Of a stretch of DNA of 64,000 nt, positions 18,384 to 26,171 are shown one piece after another (position 1 is the first letter of the stretch; the number at the start of each line of letters is the position of its first letter). The translations under genes and the position numbers were made by a program. Origin of the DNA: Gemmata massiliana (GTDB taxonomy: Bacteria > Planctomycetota > Planctomycetia > Gemmatales > Gemmataceae). A model generated the notes under the pieces. It saw nothing but the letters and a program-made list of their open reading frames with translations, was not told where the DNA came from and did not search any database. The stretch spans positions 9,569,738 to 9,633,737 of the forward strand of contig NZ_LR593886.1 of the NCBI RefSeq assembly GCF_901538265.1, given 5' to 3'.

Positions 18384-21098
18384 TTGGCCGACGCAACCAC
18401 ACCACCGAACGGTCCGGATGCCCCCCCACCTGCCGGCGCTCTCGCAGTAATCGATCCACTCGACATCGTAGACGAACTCCGGGACAGTTACCTCACATAC
18501 GCTCAGTCGGTTATCATCAGCCGCGCGCTGCCGGACGTGCGCGACGGGCTGAAGCCGTCCCAGCGCCGCATCCTCGTCGCGATGAACGACCTCGGGCTCG
18601 GGCCGAGTACGTCTACCAGCAAGTGCGCCGGTATCATCGGCGAAACGATGAAGCGGTACCACCCGCACGGCGACGCATCCATCTACGACTCGCTCGTCCG
18701 GATGGCGCAGGACTGGAACCTGCGATACCGGCTCGTTCACGGCCAGGGGAACTTCGGCTCCATTGCCGGTCTGCCGCCCGCTGCCCACCGTTATACCGAA
18801 GCCCGTCTGACGACGGCCGCGAGCGAACTGCTCGAAGACCTCGAGCGCGACACCGTCGACTTCATCGATAACTACGACGGTAAGTATCGCGAACCGCTCG
18901 TGCTGCCCGGGAAGTTCCCGAACCTGCTCGTGAACGGCTCGGACGGCATCGCGGTGGGCATGGCGACGCACATCCCGCCGCACAACCTGCGCGAGGTCTG
19001 CACGGCCCTCACCAAGCTCATCGACGAACCCGACGCCACGCTCGCCGACCTCTTTCAGATCATCCCGGGGCCGGACTTCCCCACCGGTGGCCAGATCATG
19101 GGGCGCCAGGGGATCGTCGACGCCTACTCGCGCGGGGCCGGCAAGATCACGCTCCGTGCCCGCGCCGACATCGTCGAAGAGGGGCGCGGAAAGACCCCGG
19201 TCATCGTCATTCGCGAGGTTCCGTTCCAGGTCACGCGGAACGCCCTCACAGAAGAAATCAACCAACTCGTGAAGGACGAGCGGATTGCCAACGTCCGCGG
19301 CATCCGGGACGAGTCGTCCGCACGCAACGGCGAACCCGTGCGCCTCGTCATCGAACTGACCAACAAGGGAGACCCGCACCTCATCCTGAATCAACTGTAC
19401 CAGTACTCGAAGCTCCAGAAAACAGTCAGCATCATTATGCTCGCGCTGGTGGACGGCCGCCCGCGCGAACTCACGCTCAAGGAGATGTTGCAAAAATTCC
19501 TGGAGCACCGGGTCCACGTCATCCGGCGACGCACCGAGTTCCTGCTGCGCGAGGCGAAGCGCCGGGGGCACATCCTCGAAGGGCAACTCATCGCCATCGC
19601 GGACATCGAGAACGTCATCAAGATCTGCCGCACGTCCCCGAACCGCACCGAGGCGAAGACCCGGCTCCAGGGACTCGCGGTCCCGTCCAGCCTGATGCAG
19701 CGCGCGATCGGCGAGGCGGCCTTCGACGCGCTCCAGCGCGAACTCGGCACCGTGTCCGAGTACCGCATGACGGAAGCCCAGGCCGAGGCCGTGGTCCGGC
19801 TCCAGCTCGGTCAGCTCGCCGCTCTCGAAAGCGACGAGATCCTGAAAGAGTACCTGCAGCTCCGCGACCTGATCCGCGGGTACGAGACGCTGCTCTCGGA
19901 CGACGCGAACGTCCGTGCCGTGATCCGCGACGACCTCGAAAAGATGGCCGCGAAGTACGGCGACGCGCGCCGAACCGAGATCACGGACGGCGACGGCGAC
20001 GTGGACATGGAAGACCTGATCGTGGACGAGCCGAACGTCGTCACGATCACGCACGAGGGGTTCGTGAAGCGCATGCCGCTGACCGAGTACCGCGTGCAGG
20101 GGCGCGGGGGCAAGGGCGTGCAGGGCGGGCTGCGCGACAACGACTTCGTCGAGCACTTCTTCGTCGCCAGCACAAAGGCCTACCTCTTGTGCTTTGCGAA
20201 CACGGGCCAGATGTACTGGCTGAAGGTCTACAGAATTCCGCAGGCGGCGCGCACGAACGCAGGCCGGAGCATCGCCAACGTGCTCTCACTCAAACCCGAA
20301 GAGAAGATCACGAGCATCGTGCCGGTGCGCGAGTTTAGCGAGGGCTACCAGCTGCTCATGACCACGCGCCAGGGCACGGTGAAGAAGACCGACCTGATGG
20401 CGTACAGCAACGTGCGGAACGGGGGGATCATCGGTATCACGCTCGACGAGGGCGACGAACTCATCAACGTCGCGCTCACAAAACCGGGCGACGAGATCAT
20501 CCTGAGCACGCAGAAAGGCATGGCAATCCGCTTCCGCGAGTCCAACGCCCGGCCGATGGGCCGCACGGCCCGCGGGGTGAAGGGCATCAAACTCGGCAAG
20601 GACGACGCGCTCGTCGGGATGGTAGTCGCGGACCCAGACGGGGTACTCCTCACCGTCTGCGAAAACGGCTACGGCAAGCGCACGCCGTTCGGCGCGAACA
20701 CCCCGATGCCCGAGGGGGCGACCGACTCCGACGATGACAACGCAACCGAGCCAGAGGTCGTGGAACCCGAAACGGAAAGCACCGACTCTGAGAACGAGAA
20801 CGACCCCTCGAACATGCGATACCGACTCCAGCGCCGCGGTGGTAAGGGCGTGAAGGACGTGAAGGTGACTGCCAAGAACGGCAAAGTGATCGGCATCACG
20901 AGTGTGCGCGATGGCGACGAAATCATGCTCATCACAAAAGACGGCATGGTAACTCGAAGCCGAGTGGACGCGATCCGCATCGTCGGCCGGAACACGCAGG
21001 GCGTGAAAGTCATGAACCTGAGCGATGGCGACCGGATCGTGTCGGTCGCGAAGGTGGCCCAAGATAACGTCGGCGACGCGGGGGAGGTCAAGGAATAA
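18384..21098 (+). CDS. gyrA: DNA gyrase subunit A
   Basis: 904 residues starting at TTG 18384, which has GAAGGAG 6 bases upstream and no better ATG nearby. Breakage-reunion domain: SRALPDVRDGLKPSQRR, YHPHGDASIYD, and catalytic Tyr137 in AAHRYTEARL. The quinolone-determining position equal to E. coli Ser83 is Ala98; the Asp87 equivalent is Asp102. The C-terminal beta-pinwheel has QGRGGKG at about 572-578 in the usual GyrA-box place and a perfect QRRGGKG at about 815-821, preceded by an acidic insertion of about 35 residues (772-810). Type II topoisomerase with GyrB, which is not in this window. Slightly longer than usual because of the insertion. Confidence 0.97.
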   Translation: MADATTPPNGPDAPPPAGALAVIDPLDIVDELRDSYLTYAQSVIISRALPDVRDGLKPSQRRILVAMNDLGLGPSTSTSKCAGIIGETMKRYHPHGDASIYDSLVRMAQDWNLRYRLVHGQGNFGSIAGLPPAAHRYTEARLTTAASELLEDLERDTVDFIDNYDGKYREPLVLPGKFPNLLVNGSDGIAVGMATHIPPHNLREVCTALTKLIDEPDATLADLFQIIPGPDFPTGGQIMGRQGIVDAYSRGAGKITLRARADIVEEGRGKTPVIVIREVPFQVTRNALTEEINQLVKDERIANVRGIRDESSARNGEPVRLVIELTNKGDPHLILNQLYQYSKLQKTVSIIMLALVDGRPRELTLKEMLQKFLEHRVHVIRRRTEFLLREAKRRGHILEGQLIAIADIENVIKICRTSPNRTEAKTRLQGLAVPSSLMQRAIGEAAFDALQRELGTVSEYRMTEAQAEAVVRLQLGQLAALESDEILKEYLQLRDLIRGYETLLSDDANVRAVIRDDLEKMAAKYGDARRTEITDGDGDVDMEDLIVDEPNVVTITHEGFVKRMPLTEYRVQGRGGKGVQGGLRDNDFVEHFFVASTKAYLLCFANTGQMYWLKVYRIPQAARTNAGRSIANVLSLKPEEKITSIVPVREFSEGYQLLMTTRQGTVKKTDLMAYSNVRNGGIIGITLDEGDELINVALTKPGDEIILSTQKGMAIRFRESNARPMGRTARGVKGIKLGKDDALVGMVVADPDGVLLTVCENGYGKRTPFGANTPMPEGATDSDDDNATEPEVVEPETESTDSENENDPSNMRYRLQRRGGKGVKDVKVTAKNGKVIGITSVRDGDEIMLITKDGMVTRSRVDAIRIVGRNTQGVKVMNLSDGDRIVSVAKVAQDNVGDAGEVKE

Positions 21099-21111
21099 GA
21101 CAGAAGACAAT

Positions 21112-21240
21112 GAGCCGCGGGTGAACGCAAACAGCGCAGATAAACCCCAGATGAGATTCCGTTCCGAATCACGGCCGACTTTCGTAGCTCGCGCCTAATT
21201 CCTGGGTGTTATCCGCGCTGTTTGCGTTCATCCGCGGCTC
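21112..21240. repeat. Intergenic inverted repeat, 10-base word family (copy 2)
   Basis: The two 32-base arms (21112-21143 and 21209-21240) are reverse complements with very few mismatches, around a 65-base centre. Read in 10-base steps the arm is ATCCGCGCTG, TTTGCGTTCA, TCCGCGGCTC. This is the GC-richer relative of the element at 6871-7004. It occupies the whole gap between gyrA and the epimerase gene and could also act as a terminator for gyrA. Confidence 0.75.
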
Positions 21241-21274
21241 TGCTCTTCTCCCCTAGATTTTGGAGCCTGGTTCA

Positions 21275-22288
21275 ATGCGAGTGTTGATTACCGGCGGGTA
21301 CGGGTTCATCGGGGCGTGGATCATCCGCAACCTGTTGTCGCGCGGCGATCAGGTGTGGGTCTTCGACCTCCGTGAAGACGCCCGCCGATTACGGCTGATC
21401 CTCCCCGAGAGCGAGGTCGCGAAGGTCACGTTCGTGCAGGGTGATGTGACCGACCTCAAGGCACTCTCTGCCGCGATTGCTACTCACCAAATTTCGCACA
21501 TCATTCACCTCGCCGGGCTGCAAGTACCCACGTGCCGCGTGGACCCGATGCTGGGCGCGAAAGTGAACGTGCTCGGCACGCTCGCGGTGTTCGAGGCCGT
21601 GAAAGCCGCGGGCGATCAGGTGAAGCGCCTCGTGTACGCCAGCTCCGCTGCGGTCTTTGGTGGGCCGGACAAGTACCCGGCCGGCGCTCAACCGGACGAC
21701 GCGCCACTCGTGCCCAGCACCCACTACGGCGTCTTCAAGTGCTGTAACGAGGGCAACGCCCGTATCTACTTCCAGGATTCCGGCATTTCGAGCGTCGGGC
21801 TGCGCCCGTGGACCGTGTACGGTGTCGGTCGCGACCTCGGCATGACCAGTGAGCCGACGAAGGCCATCAAAGCGGTGCTGCTCGGTCGGCCGTACCACAT
21901 CAACTTCGGTGGGGCGAGCGACTTCCAGTACGTCGATGACGTGGCGAAAACATTCATCTACTCGATGGACCGGCCGTACTCGGGGGCGAAGAGCTACAAC
22001 CTCCGCGGCGCGGTCATCACGATGAAGGAGTTCCACGCGGCACTCAGCACGGTGCTGCCGGAAGCCGCGAAACTGGTCACGTTCGGAACCACCCAAATCG
22101 CTATCGCCTACGACCTCTCCGATGACGGACTCCAGCGCGACCTGGGGTCGATGCCGAAAACACCGCTCGAAGCCGGTATCCGCGAGACGGTCACGATCTT
22201 TAAGCAACTTCAGAGCGAGGGGCGACTCGATACCTCGGACCTCGACGCACCCAAAATGGCGCCGGTCGCGGTCGCCGACGAGCCGTAA
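21275..22288 (+). CDS. NAD(P)-dependent sugar epimerase/dehydratase, extended SDR
   Basis: 337 residues from ATG 21275 (GGAG 9 bases upstream). Rossmann motif GGYGFIG at the N-terminus, then HLAGLQVP, the active-site Ser in YASSAAVFGG, and catalytic YGVFK (Tyr-x-x-x-Lys). These identify an extended short-chain dehydrogenase of the UDP-glucose 4-epimerase/nucleotide-sugar dehydratase group. Substrate-binding residues are not diagnostic to me, so the sugar is unspecified. It is monocistronic: an inverted repeat lies before it and a strong hairpin after it. Confidence 0.9.
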   Translation: MRVLITGGYGFIGAWIIRNLLSRGDQVWVFDLREDARRLRLILPESEVAKVTFVQGDVTDLKALSAAIATHQISHIIHLAGLQVPTCRVDPMLGAKVNVLGTLAVFEAVKAAGDQVKRLVYASSAAVFGGPDKYPAGAQPDDAPLVPSTHYGVFKCCNEGNARIYFQDSGISSVGLRPWTVYGVGRDLGMTSEPTKAIKAVLLGRPYHINFGGASDFQYVDDVAKTFIYSMDRPYSGAKSYNLRGAVITMKEFHAALSTVLPEAAKLVTFGTTQIAIAYDLSDDGLQRDLGSMPKTPLEAGIRETVTIFKQLQSEGRLDTSDLDAPKMAPVAVADEP

Positions 22289-22298
22289 GAGCGGTATT

Positions 22299-22334
22299 CC
22301 GTGTGGCCCGCTATTTCGTAGGCGGGCCACACGG
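22299..22334 (+). terminator. Terminator hairpin after the epimerase
   Basis: 13-bp perfect stem (22299-22311 with 22322-22334) and a 10-base loop, starting 11 bases after the epimerase stop. The T-tract is poor, but stem strength and place fit transcription termination. Confidence 0.6.
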
Positions 22335-22571
22335 TCGGCTATCCAAAAAGTACCAATCGAACCGCACCGAACACTTCTCCACATTTTGCCGCACCCCTAC
22401 CTTCACGCGCAGTTGTAATTCCGCCATTTGCGGAATGTAGACTTTCTGTGAAGTCGCAACGGTTACAACGATCGCGCAGAAACCGCGGGCGCCAGTCCGC
22501 GGTGTCGAAAACGTGCGAAAGCCTTGAAAAGGCTGGCACTTCGTCACTTCTCGTCGAATTTTGGTCCGTTG

Positions 22572-22587
22572 TGGCACGGTCCCTGCA
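22572..22587 (+). promoter_or_regulatory. Sigma-54 (RpoN) promoter
   Basis: TGGCACG-GTCC-CTGCA fits the sigma-54 consensus TGGCACG-N4-TTGCW at all but one base, with the -24 GG and -12 GC at the exact required spacing. Transcription would begin near 22599, about 36 bases before the small ORF at 22635. Such a promoter requires an enhancer-binding activator; its binding sites upstream (22335-22570) were not recognised. Confidence 0.65.
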
Positions 22588-22634
22588 TTACAGCATCTCA
22601 TCGAAACGAAACCTAACCGCAAGGAAGCATAAAG

Positions 22635-22817
22635 ATGACCCCGATCACCAACACCGCCCGCGTTACCACAACCGCCTCGACCACCGACGCCGAAAAGCTC
22701 CTCCGCGACATGGCCTATGTCCTCAAGTTGACCCGCCGCGTGAAGGAAGAAATGAGCGCCGACCGCGCCCAAACCCAGACCCCGGCCACGAACCCCGAAC
22801 GTGCGCTGGTCGCGTAA
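22635..22817 (+). CDS. Small protein (60 residues) of unknown function, sigma-54 driven
   Basis: ATG 22635 follows AAGGA by 9 bases and a sigma-54 promoter match by about 50. The protein has a Thr-rich N-terminus (TNTARVTTTASTT), a central amphipathic basic helix (AEKLLRDMAYVLKLTRRVKEEM) and a Thr/Pro/Asn-rich tail. There is no signal peptide, cysteine or membrane segment. It is flanked by terminator-like hairpins on both sides (22299-22334 and 22875-22933), so it forms its own transcription unit. Regulated expression and the autonomous unit argue that it is real; the function is unknown, possibly a small regulator or adaptor. Confidence 0.6.
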   Translation: MTPITNTARVTTTASTTDAEKLLRDMAYVLKLTRRVKEEMSADRAQTQTPATNPERALVA

Positions 22818-22874
22818 GACCGAGCCATCCCCCATGCCGCTCCCTTAGTCTCCTTTGAAACAGGAGGACCAAGC

Positions 22875-22933
22875 AAAGCGGGCGGGAATTCCCAACGGCT
22901 TACTCCCGCCGTTCGGATTCCTGCCCGCTTTTT
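22875..22933 (+). terminator. Two-tier hairpin terminator after the small ORF
   Basis: Outer stem AAAGCGGGC (22875-22883) pairs with GCCCGCTTT (22923-22931) and is followed by further Ts; an inner stem AACGGC/GCCGTT sits at 22894-22899 and 22907-22912. Good Rho-independent terminator structure, about 60 bases after the small ORF stop. Confidence 0.7.
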
Positions 22934-23112
22934 CGTTTGCCCACATGCCCCCATGTCAACGCTCCCTTCCCATCTTCCCACCCTTTCGCCGGCACAATCA
23001 CCGGGTTATTCCAATCGTGCGAACGAATCTGGATTTGTGCAAAGTTCGCGGAGCGCCGTGGCCGAAAACTTTTCTGAAGCGAATGGTTCGTTGGGTCATC
23101 GGGGAGGGGGAA

Positions 23113-24375
23113 ATGAAGCGTACCGCGACCACGTTGGTGCTTTTAGCCGGATTCGGCGGCGGGTGCGTGAGCCCCGAGCCGCAAGCCCAGCCACAAACCC
23201 AAATGCCGCCGCAGCGCGCCGGCGGGTTCGGCACCGTTACCCGTGGTAAAGAAGTTGGTGGGGTGCAGGGGCCGACCGGCGAACCGGTAATGGCCGTTCG
23301 CGGGTCCACTCCGATGGGTGGAGCGAGCGGAGTGAAGCAAGCCGGCGGGCCGACCGCGCTCGTCGGCGACACCGGCATTGTTCGCCCCGTGTCGGGCTTC
23401 GGTCACACGCGGGTCACCGCGAACGAGGGCTGCACGAGCTGCTCCGTGCCGGGCGTCGGCGGCAGCGTCATTCGTGATTCCAGCTACGGGTACGGGGCCG
23501 CCGGACCTTACGGCCCGCAGGAATCGATGCGGCACGGTATCGTTCCGGTGCCCACGATGGGGCCGCCCGGAGCCGTTGCCGCGTTCGGGGCCATCGGTGC
23601 GGGTGGTGGTGGGATGGGCATGCGGGCGGGGTTGCCGAACGGCCGCTCGTCGATCAACTTCACCGGCCCGGCCGGGATGAAGGTGACGTGGCAGTTGCCG
23701 GACGGCGGCTTCAACGATGAGGCCAGCGCGCTGACCGCGCCGAAGGCTTACAACTTCCTGCAAGGGTCCGTGTACCGGTTGCGGCTCACGAGCATCCTGC
23801 CGGACCACCCGGGCAGCTCGTTCTACCCGACGCTCGAAGTGGCTCCAGCCAACCCGAAGACGCTCGTGTTCCTGAGCCACTCGTCGGTGCCGATCACGTT
23901 CACCGCGGACGACTTTGCCCAGGCGAAGGCGGGCAACCTCGTGGTGAAAGTGGTGTACCTGCCGGACCCGATCAACCAGGACTTCAGCACCGTCGCCGGG
24001 GCCGAAGAAGTGGTATCCACGCGACTCGAGCCGGGTGCCGACCCGGTCGCGGAAGCCCAGCGCCGCGGGGCGATCCTGGCTATCATCCGCATGGGTAACA
24101 TCGACCTGGAGAACCGCGTCTCGCCCGCGATGACCGCGCCGCCCCCCGGCCTAATGCTCCCACCGGGTGGCCCGGCGCCGGTCCCGGCTCCGAACGCAAC
24201 GCCGCCGAAGCCGAAGGGCGCCGTCGAACTGCCGGTCAACCCGCCGGGTACCGCTAGCATCCGCACGCCGGCCGCTCTGCCCGGGCTGCCGTCCGGCGTT
24301 CCGACGGACCTGCCGCTCGCACCGAGTGCTCCGGTAGCCCCGATCGCTCCCGGCCTGAAGTCGGCGATCAAGTAA
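23113..24375 (+). CDS. Secreted lipoprotein, paralogue of the next gene
   Basis: 420 residues from ATG 23113, which has GGGAGGGGG directly upstream; the open frame reaching 22855 runs through a terminator and is not coding. The N-terminus is a lipoprotein signal (MKRTATTLVLLAGFGGGC) with Cys18 as lipidation site. A Gly/Gln/Pro-rich region follows (to about 190). Then comes a conserved beta domain (about 195-345: SVYRLRLTSI, PTLEVAP, VPITFTADDFAQA, VVKVVYLPDP, GAILAIIRMGNI) and a Pro-rich tail. The beta domain is shared with the next gene. No known family name; probably an envelope protein specific to planctomycetes. Confidence 0.8.
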   Translation: MKRTATTLVLLAGFGGGCVSPEPQAQPQTQMPPQRAGGFGTVTRGKEVGGVQGPTGEPVMAVRGSTPMGGASGVKQAGGPTALVGDTGIVRPVSGFGHTRVTANEGCTSCSVPGVGGSVIRDSSYGYGAAGPYGPQESMRHGIVPVPTMGPPGAVAAFGAIGAGGGGMGMRAGLPNGRSSINFTGPAGMKVTWQLPDGGFNDEASALTAPKAYNFLQGSVYRLRLTSILPDHPGSSFYPTLEVAPANPKTLVFLSHSSVPITFTADDFAQAKAGNLVVKVVYLPDPINQDFSTVAGAEEVVSTRLEPGADPVAEAQRRGAILAIIRMGNIDLENRVSPAMTAPPPGLMLPPGGPAPVPAPNATPPKPKGAVELPVNPPGTASIRTPAALPGLPSGVPTDLPLAPSAPVAPIAPGLKSAIK

Positions 24376-24380
24376 ACGCA

Positions 24381-24482
24381 AGTTCCAACAAGTTCCAGGT
24401 TCCAAGTTCCGGGTTCCGAGTTAAAGACCGCGGGCGAACAGCTTGTGTCTTCAACTTGGGAACCGGAACTTGGAACCTGTTG
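24381..24482. repeat. Intergenic inverted repeat, 7-base GTTCCAN word family (copy 1)
   Basis: The left arm (24381-24422) reads as successive 7-base units GTTCCAG, GTTCCAA, GTTCCGG, GTTCCGA; the right arm (24452-24482) carries the complement (AACTTGG, GAACCGG, AACTTGG). The arms can pair into a long imperfect hairpin. It lies in the gap between the two paralogous genes. A second copy is at 32705-32813. Confidence 0.7.
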
Positions 24483-24499
24483 CTGAATAGAGGTTCGCC

Positions 24500-26062
24500 A
24501 TGAGAGCGAAAACGCTGACGCTGTTCGGTGCCTTGGCCGTTGGTCAGGGGCTCGCTCCGGCCCAACCGGGACCGGTCCCGACACAAGGGGTGCCCGGCGG
24601 GGTTGCGGGGTTCGGCGCAGCGCAACCGGGACCACTCGGTCCGCCCCGCGCAGTTCCCGGCTCGGACGCGCTCCAGCCCGGTATGGGTGCGCCGGTGCCC
24701 GCTCCGCTCGTCGCGGCCAAGTTCCTCGCACCGAAGGACGTGCGCGTCACCGCGTTCCCCAGTTCAGCCCTGAGCCGGATGTACGACGCACCCGTTGTGA
24801 TGGGCCTCCGCCCCGGTTACGTGTACCGTTTCGAGCTGAGCAACCTACCGTACAGCCCCGGTAAAGCGCTGTACCCGGAAGTGGAAGTGCGCGGAGCCCT
24901 GGTCCCGCGCCCCGGCATGAAGTACATGGATCACCCGATCCCGCTCGTGTTCTCGGCGTCCGACATCGAACGCGCGCTCAAAGGCGCGGTGATTACGAAG
25001 GTCATTTACCTGGAAGACCCGGAGAAGGCACTGCCCACGGAAGTGGGGCCGAACTCCCCGGTCGAGATGACCGACAACACCGACAACGACGCGGTCAAAT
25101 CCGCGCTCGCCAACGGCCGGCTCATGGCGATCGTCCGCTTGGGCAATCTGAAGCCGACCGCCGATCAACTCAAGACGTATGTGGTCGAAGGCACGATTCT
25201 GCTCCCGGGCGAGAAACTCCTGAAGTCGCCGGTCGCTCCACCGCAGTTTCCGTACTTCGCGTGCCCGATGTACGACCCGCTCTTGGGACCGAAGGGGCCG
25301 AAGGAAGAGTGCTTCGTTGACGGTGGCGACAAGGGTGCCCCGTTGGGGATCGGCCCGAACGGTCGGCTTGGCGGATTGAACGCGACCGATGTGGGCGTGG
25401 AGTACACCGTCGGCGGGCGCCGAAAGGTGACGACCTCCAACGAGGTCTGCATCTGCTCGCCGCGGTTCATGATCCGCCGCGCGGAAGTGTTGCCGAACGG
25501 CCTGAATCACCAAGTGCGGGCGGCGGCAAACGTGGGCGCAATGGGCGCCGGGGCGATTAAAGACCGACGCGCTCCAATGGTCGATATCGCCCAGACCAAG
25601 CCCGCCGAGTTCGAGGGCAAGGTGCGCCCGTCCGCGTTCGTGGGTAAGGTGGGCACCGCGTTCTTCATCAACACCAGCCGACCAGCAGCGTTCGGCCAAG
25701 TCGCAGGCGTGAAGGTCGTCGGTGTGGTGGTCGAACCGGAGCAACTCACCGCGTTCCCGAGACTGGCCCCACTCACCGTGACCAAGAGCGTGGACCCGCC
25801 CGGCCCGAAGGAAGCAGGCGAAGTGGTAACGATCACAATCCGGTACGCGAACACCGGCTCGAAGGCGGTAAGCGACATCGTGGTCAGCGACAGTTTGAGC
25901 GGACGACTGGAGTACGTAGAGGGCTCGTCGCAGTCCGACCGCCCCTCGAACTTCACCGTCGCGGATAACGAAGTTGGCTCAACGGTAGTACGCTGGGAGT
26001 TACCCGGTACGATCCTCCCGGGCCAGAGTGGAACCGTGCGGTTCAAGGCGAAGGTGCGATAA
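24500..26062 (+). CDS. Secreted protein with paralogous beta domain and C-terminal DUF11 repeat
   Basis: 520 residues from ATG 24500 (GAGG 7 bases upstream). N-terminal signal-like segment (MRAKTLTLFGALAVGQ), then a Pro/Gly-rich spacer. The domain at about 80-225 aligns motif by motif with the preceding gene: YVYRFELSNLP, YPEVEVRG, IPLVFSASDIERA, ITKVIYLEDP, GRLMAIVRLGNL. A Cys-containing middle (FACPMYDP, EVCICSP) follows. The C-terminal 95 residues are a DUF11 conserved-repeat domain (VTKSVDPPGPKEAGEVVTITIRYANTG). DUF11 proteins are cell-surface or adhesion-like in many bacteria. Tandem duplication with divergence explains the pair. Confidence 0.82.
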   Translation: MRAKTLTLFGALAVGQGLAPAQPGPVPTQGVPGGVAGFGAAQPGPLGPPRAVPGSDALQPGMGAPVPAPLVAAKFLAPKDVRVTAFPSSALSRMYDAPVVMGLRPGYVYRFELSNLPYSPGKALYPEVEVRGALVPRPGMKYMDHPIPLVFSASDIERALKGAVITKVIYLEDPEKALPTEVGPNSPVEMTDNTDNDAVKSALANGRLMAIVRLGNLKPTADQLKTYVVEGTILLPGEKLLKSPVAPPQFPYFACPMYDPLLGPKGPKEECFVDGGDKGAPLGIGPNGRLGGLNATDVGVEYTVGGRRKVTTSNEVCICSPRFMIRRAEVLPNGLNHQVRAAANVGAMGAGAIKDRRAPMVDIAQTKPAEFEGKVRPSAFVGKVGTAFFINTSRPAAFGQVAGVKVVGVVVEPEQLTAFPRLAPLTVTKSVDPPGPKEAGEVVTITIRYANTGSKAVSDIVVSDSLSGRLEYVEGSSQSDRPSNFTVADNEVGSTVVRWELPGTILPGQSGTVRFKAKVR

Positions 26063-26084
26063 CTTTCGGAACGAACGGCACTAA

Positions 26085-26124
26085 CAAAGACGAACCCGGC
26101 CCACATGGGCCGGGTTCGTCTTTG
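26085..26124. terminator. Perfect bidirectional terminator
   Basis: A 19-bp perfect palindrome (26085-26103 with 26106-26124) with a 2-base loop, A-rich on the left and T-rich on the right. It sits between the convergent DUF11 and hflX genes and should serve both. Confidence 0.85.
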
Positions 26125-26171
26125 CGCGGAGCGTCAGGTTTGCAGCGCGGCTACACTCACAGGCAGGAAGC

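Noticed and set aside
18345-20156. Minus-strand open frame antisense to gyrA
   Set aside because: gyrA is certain; the mirror frame has no protein-like features.
22448-22858. 136-codon plus-strand ORF overlapping the 60-residue ORF
   Set aside because: Arg/Pro-rich frame-shifted reading that crosses the sigma-54 promoter; no start context. The shorter frame has the ribosome site.
22855-23112. N-terminal extension of the lipoprotein gene
   Set aside because: It runs through a terminator hairpin and would place the lipoprotein signal in the middle of the protein.
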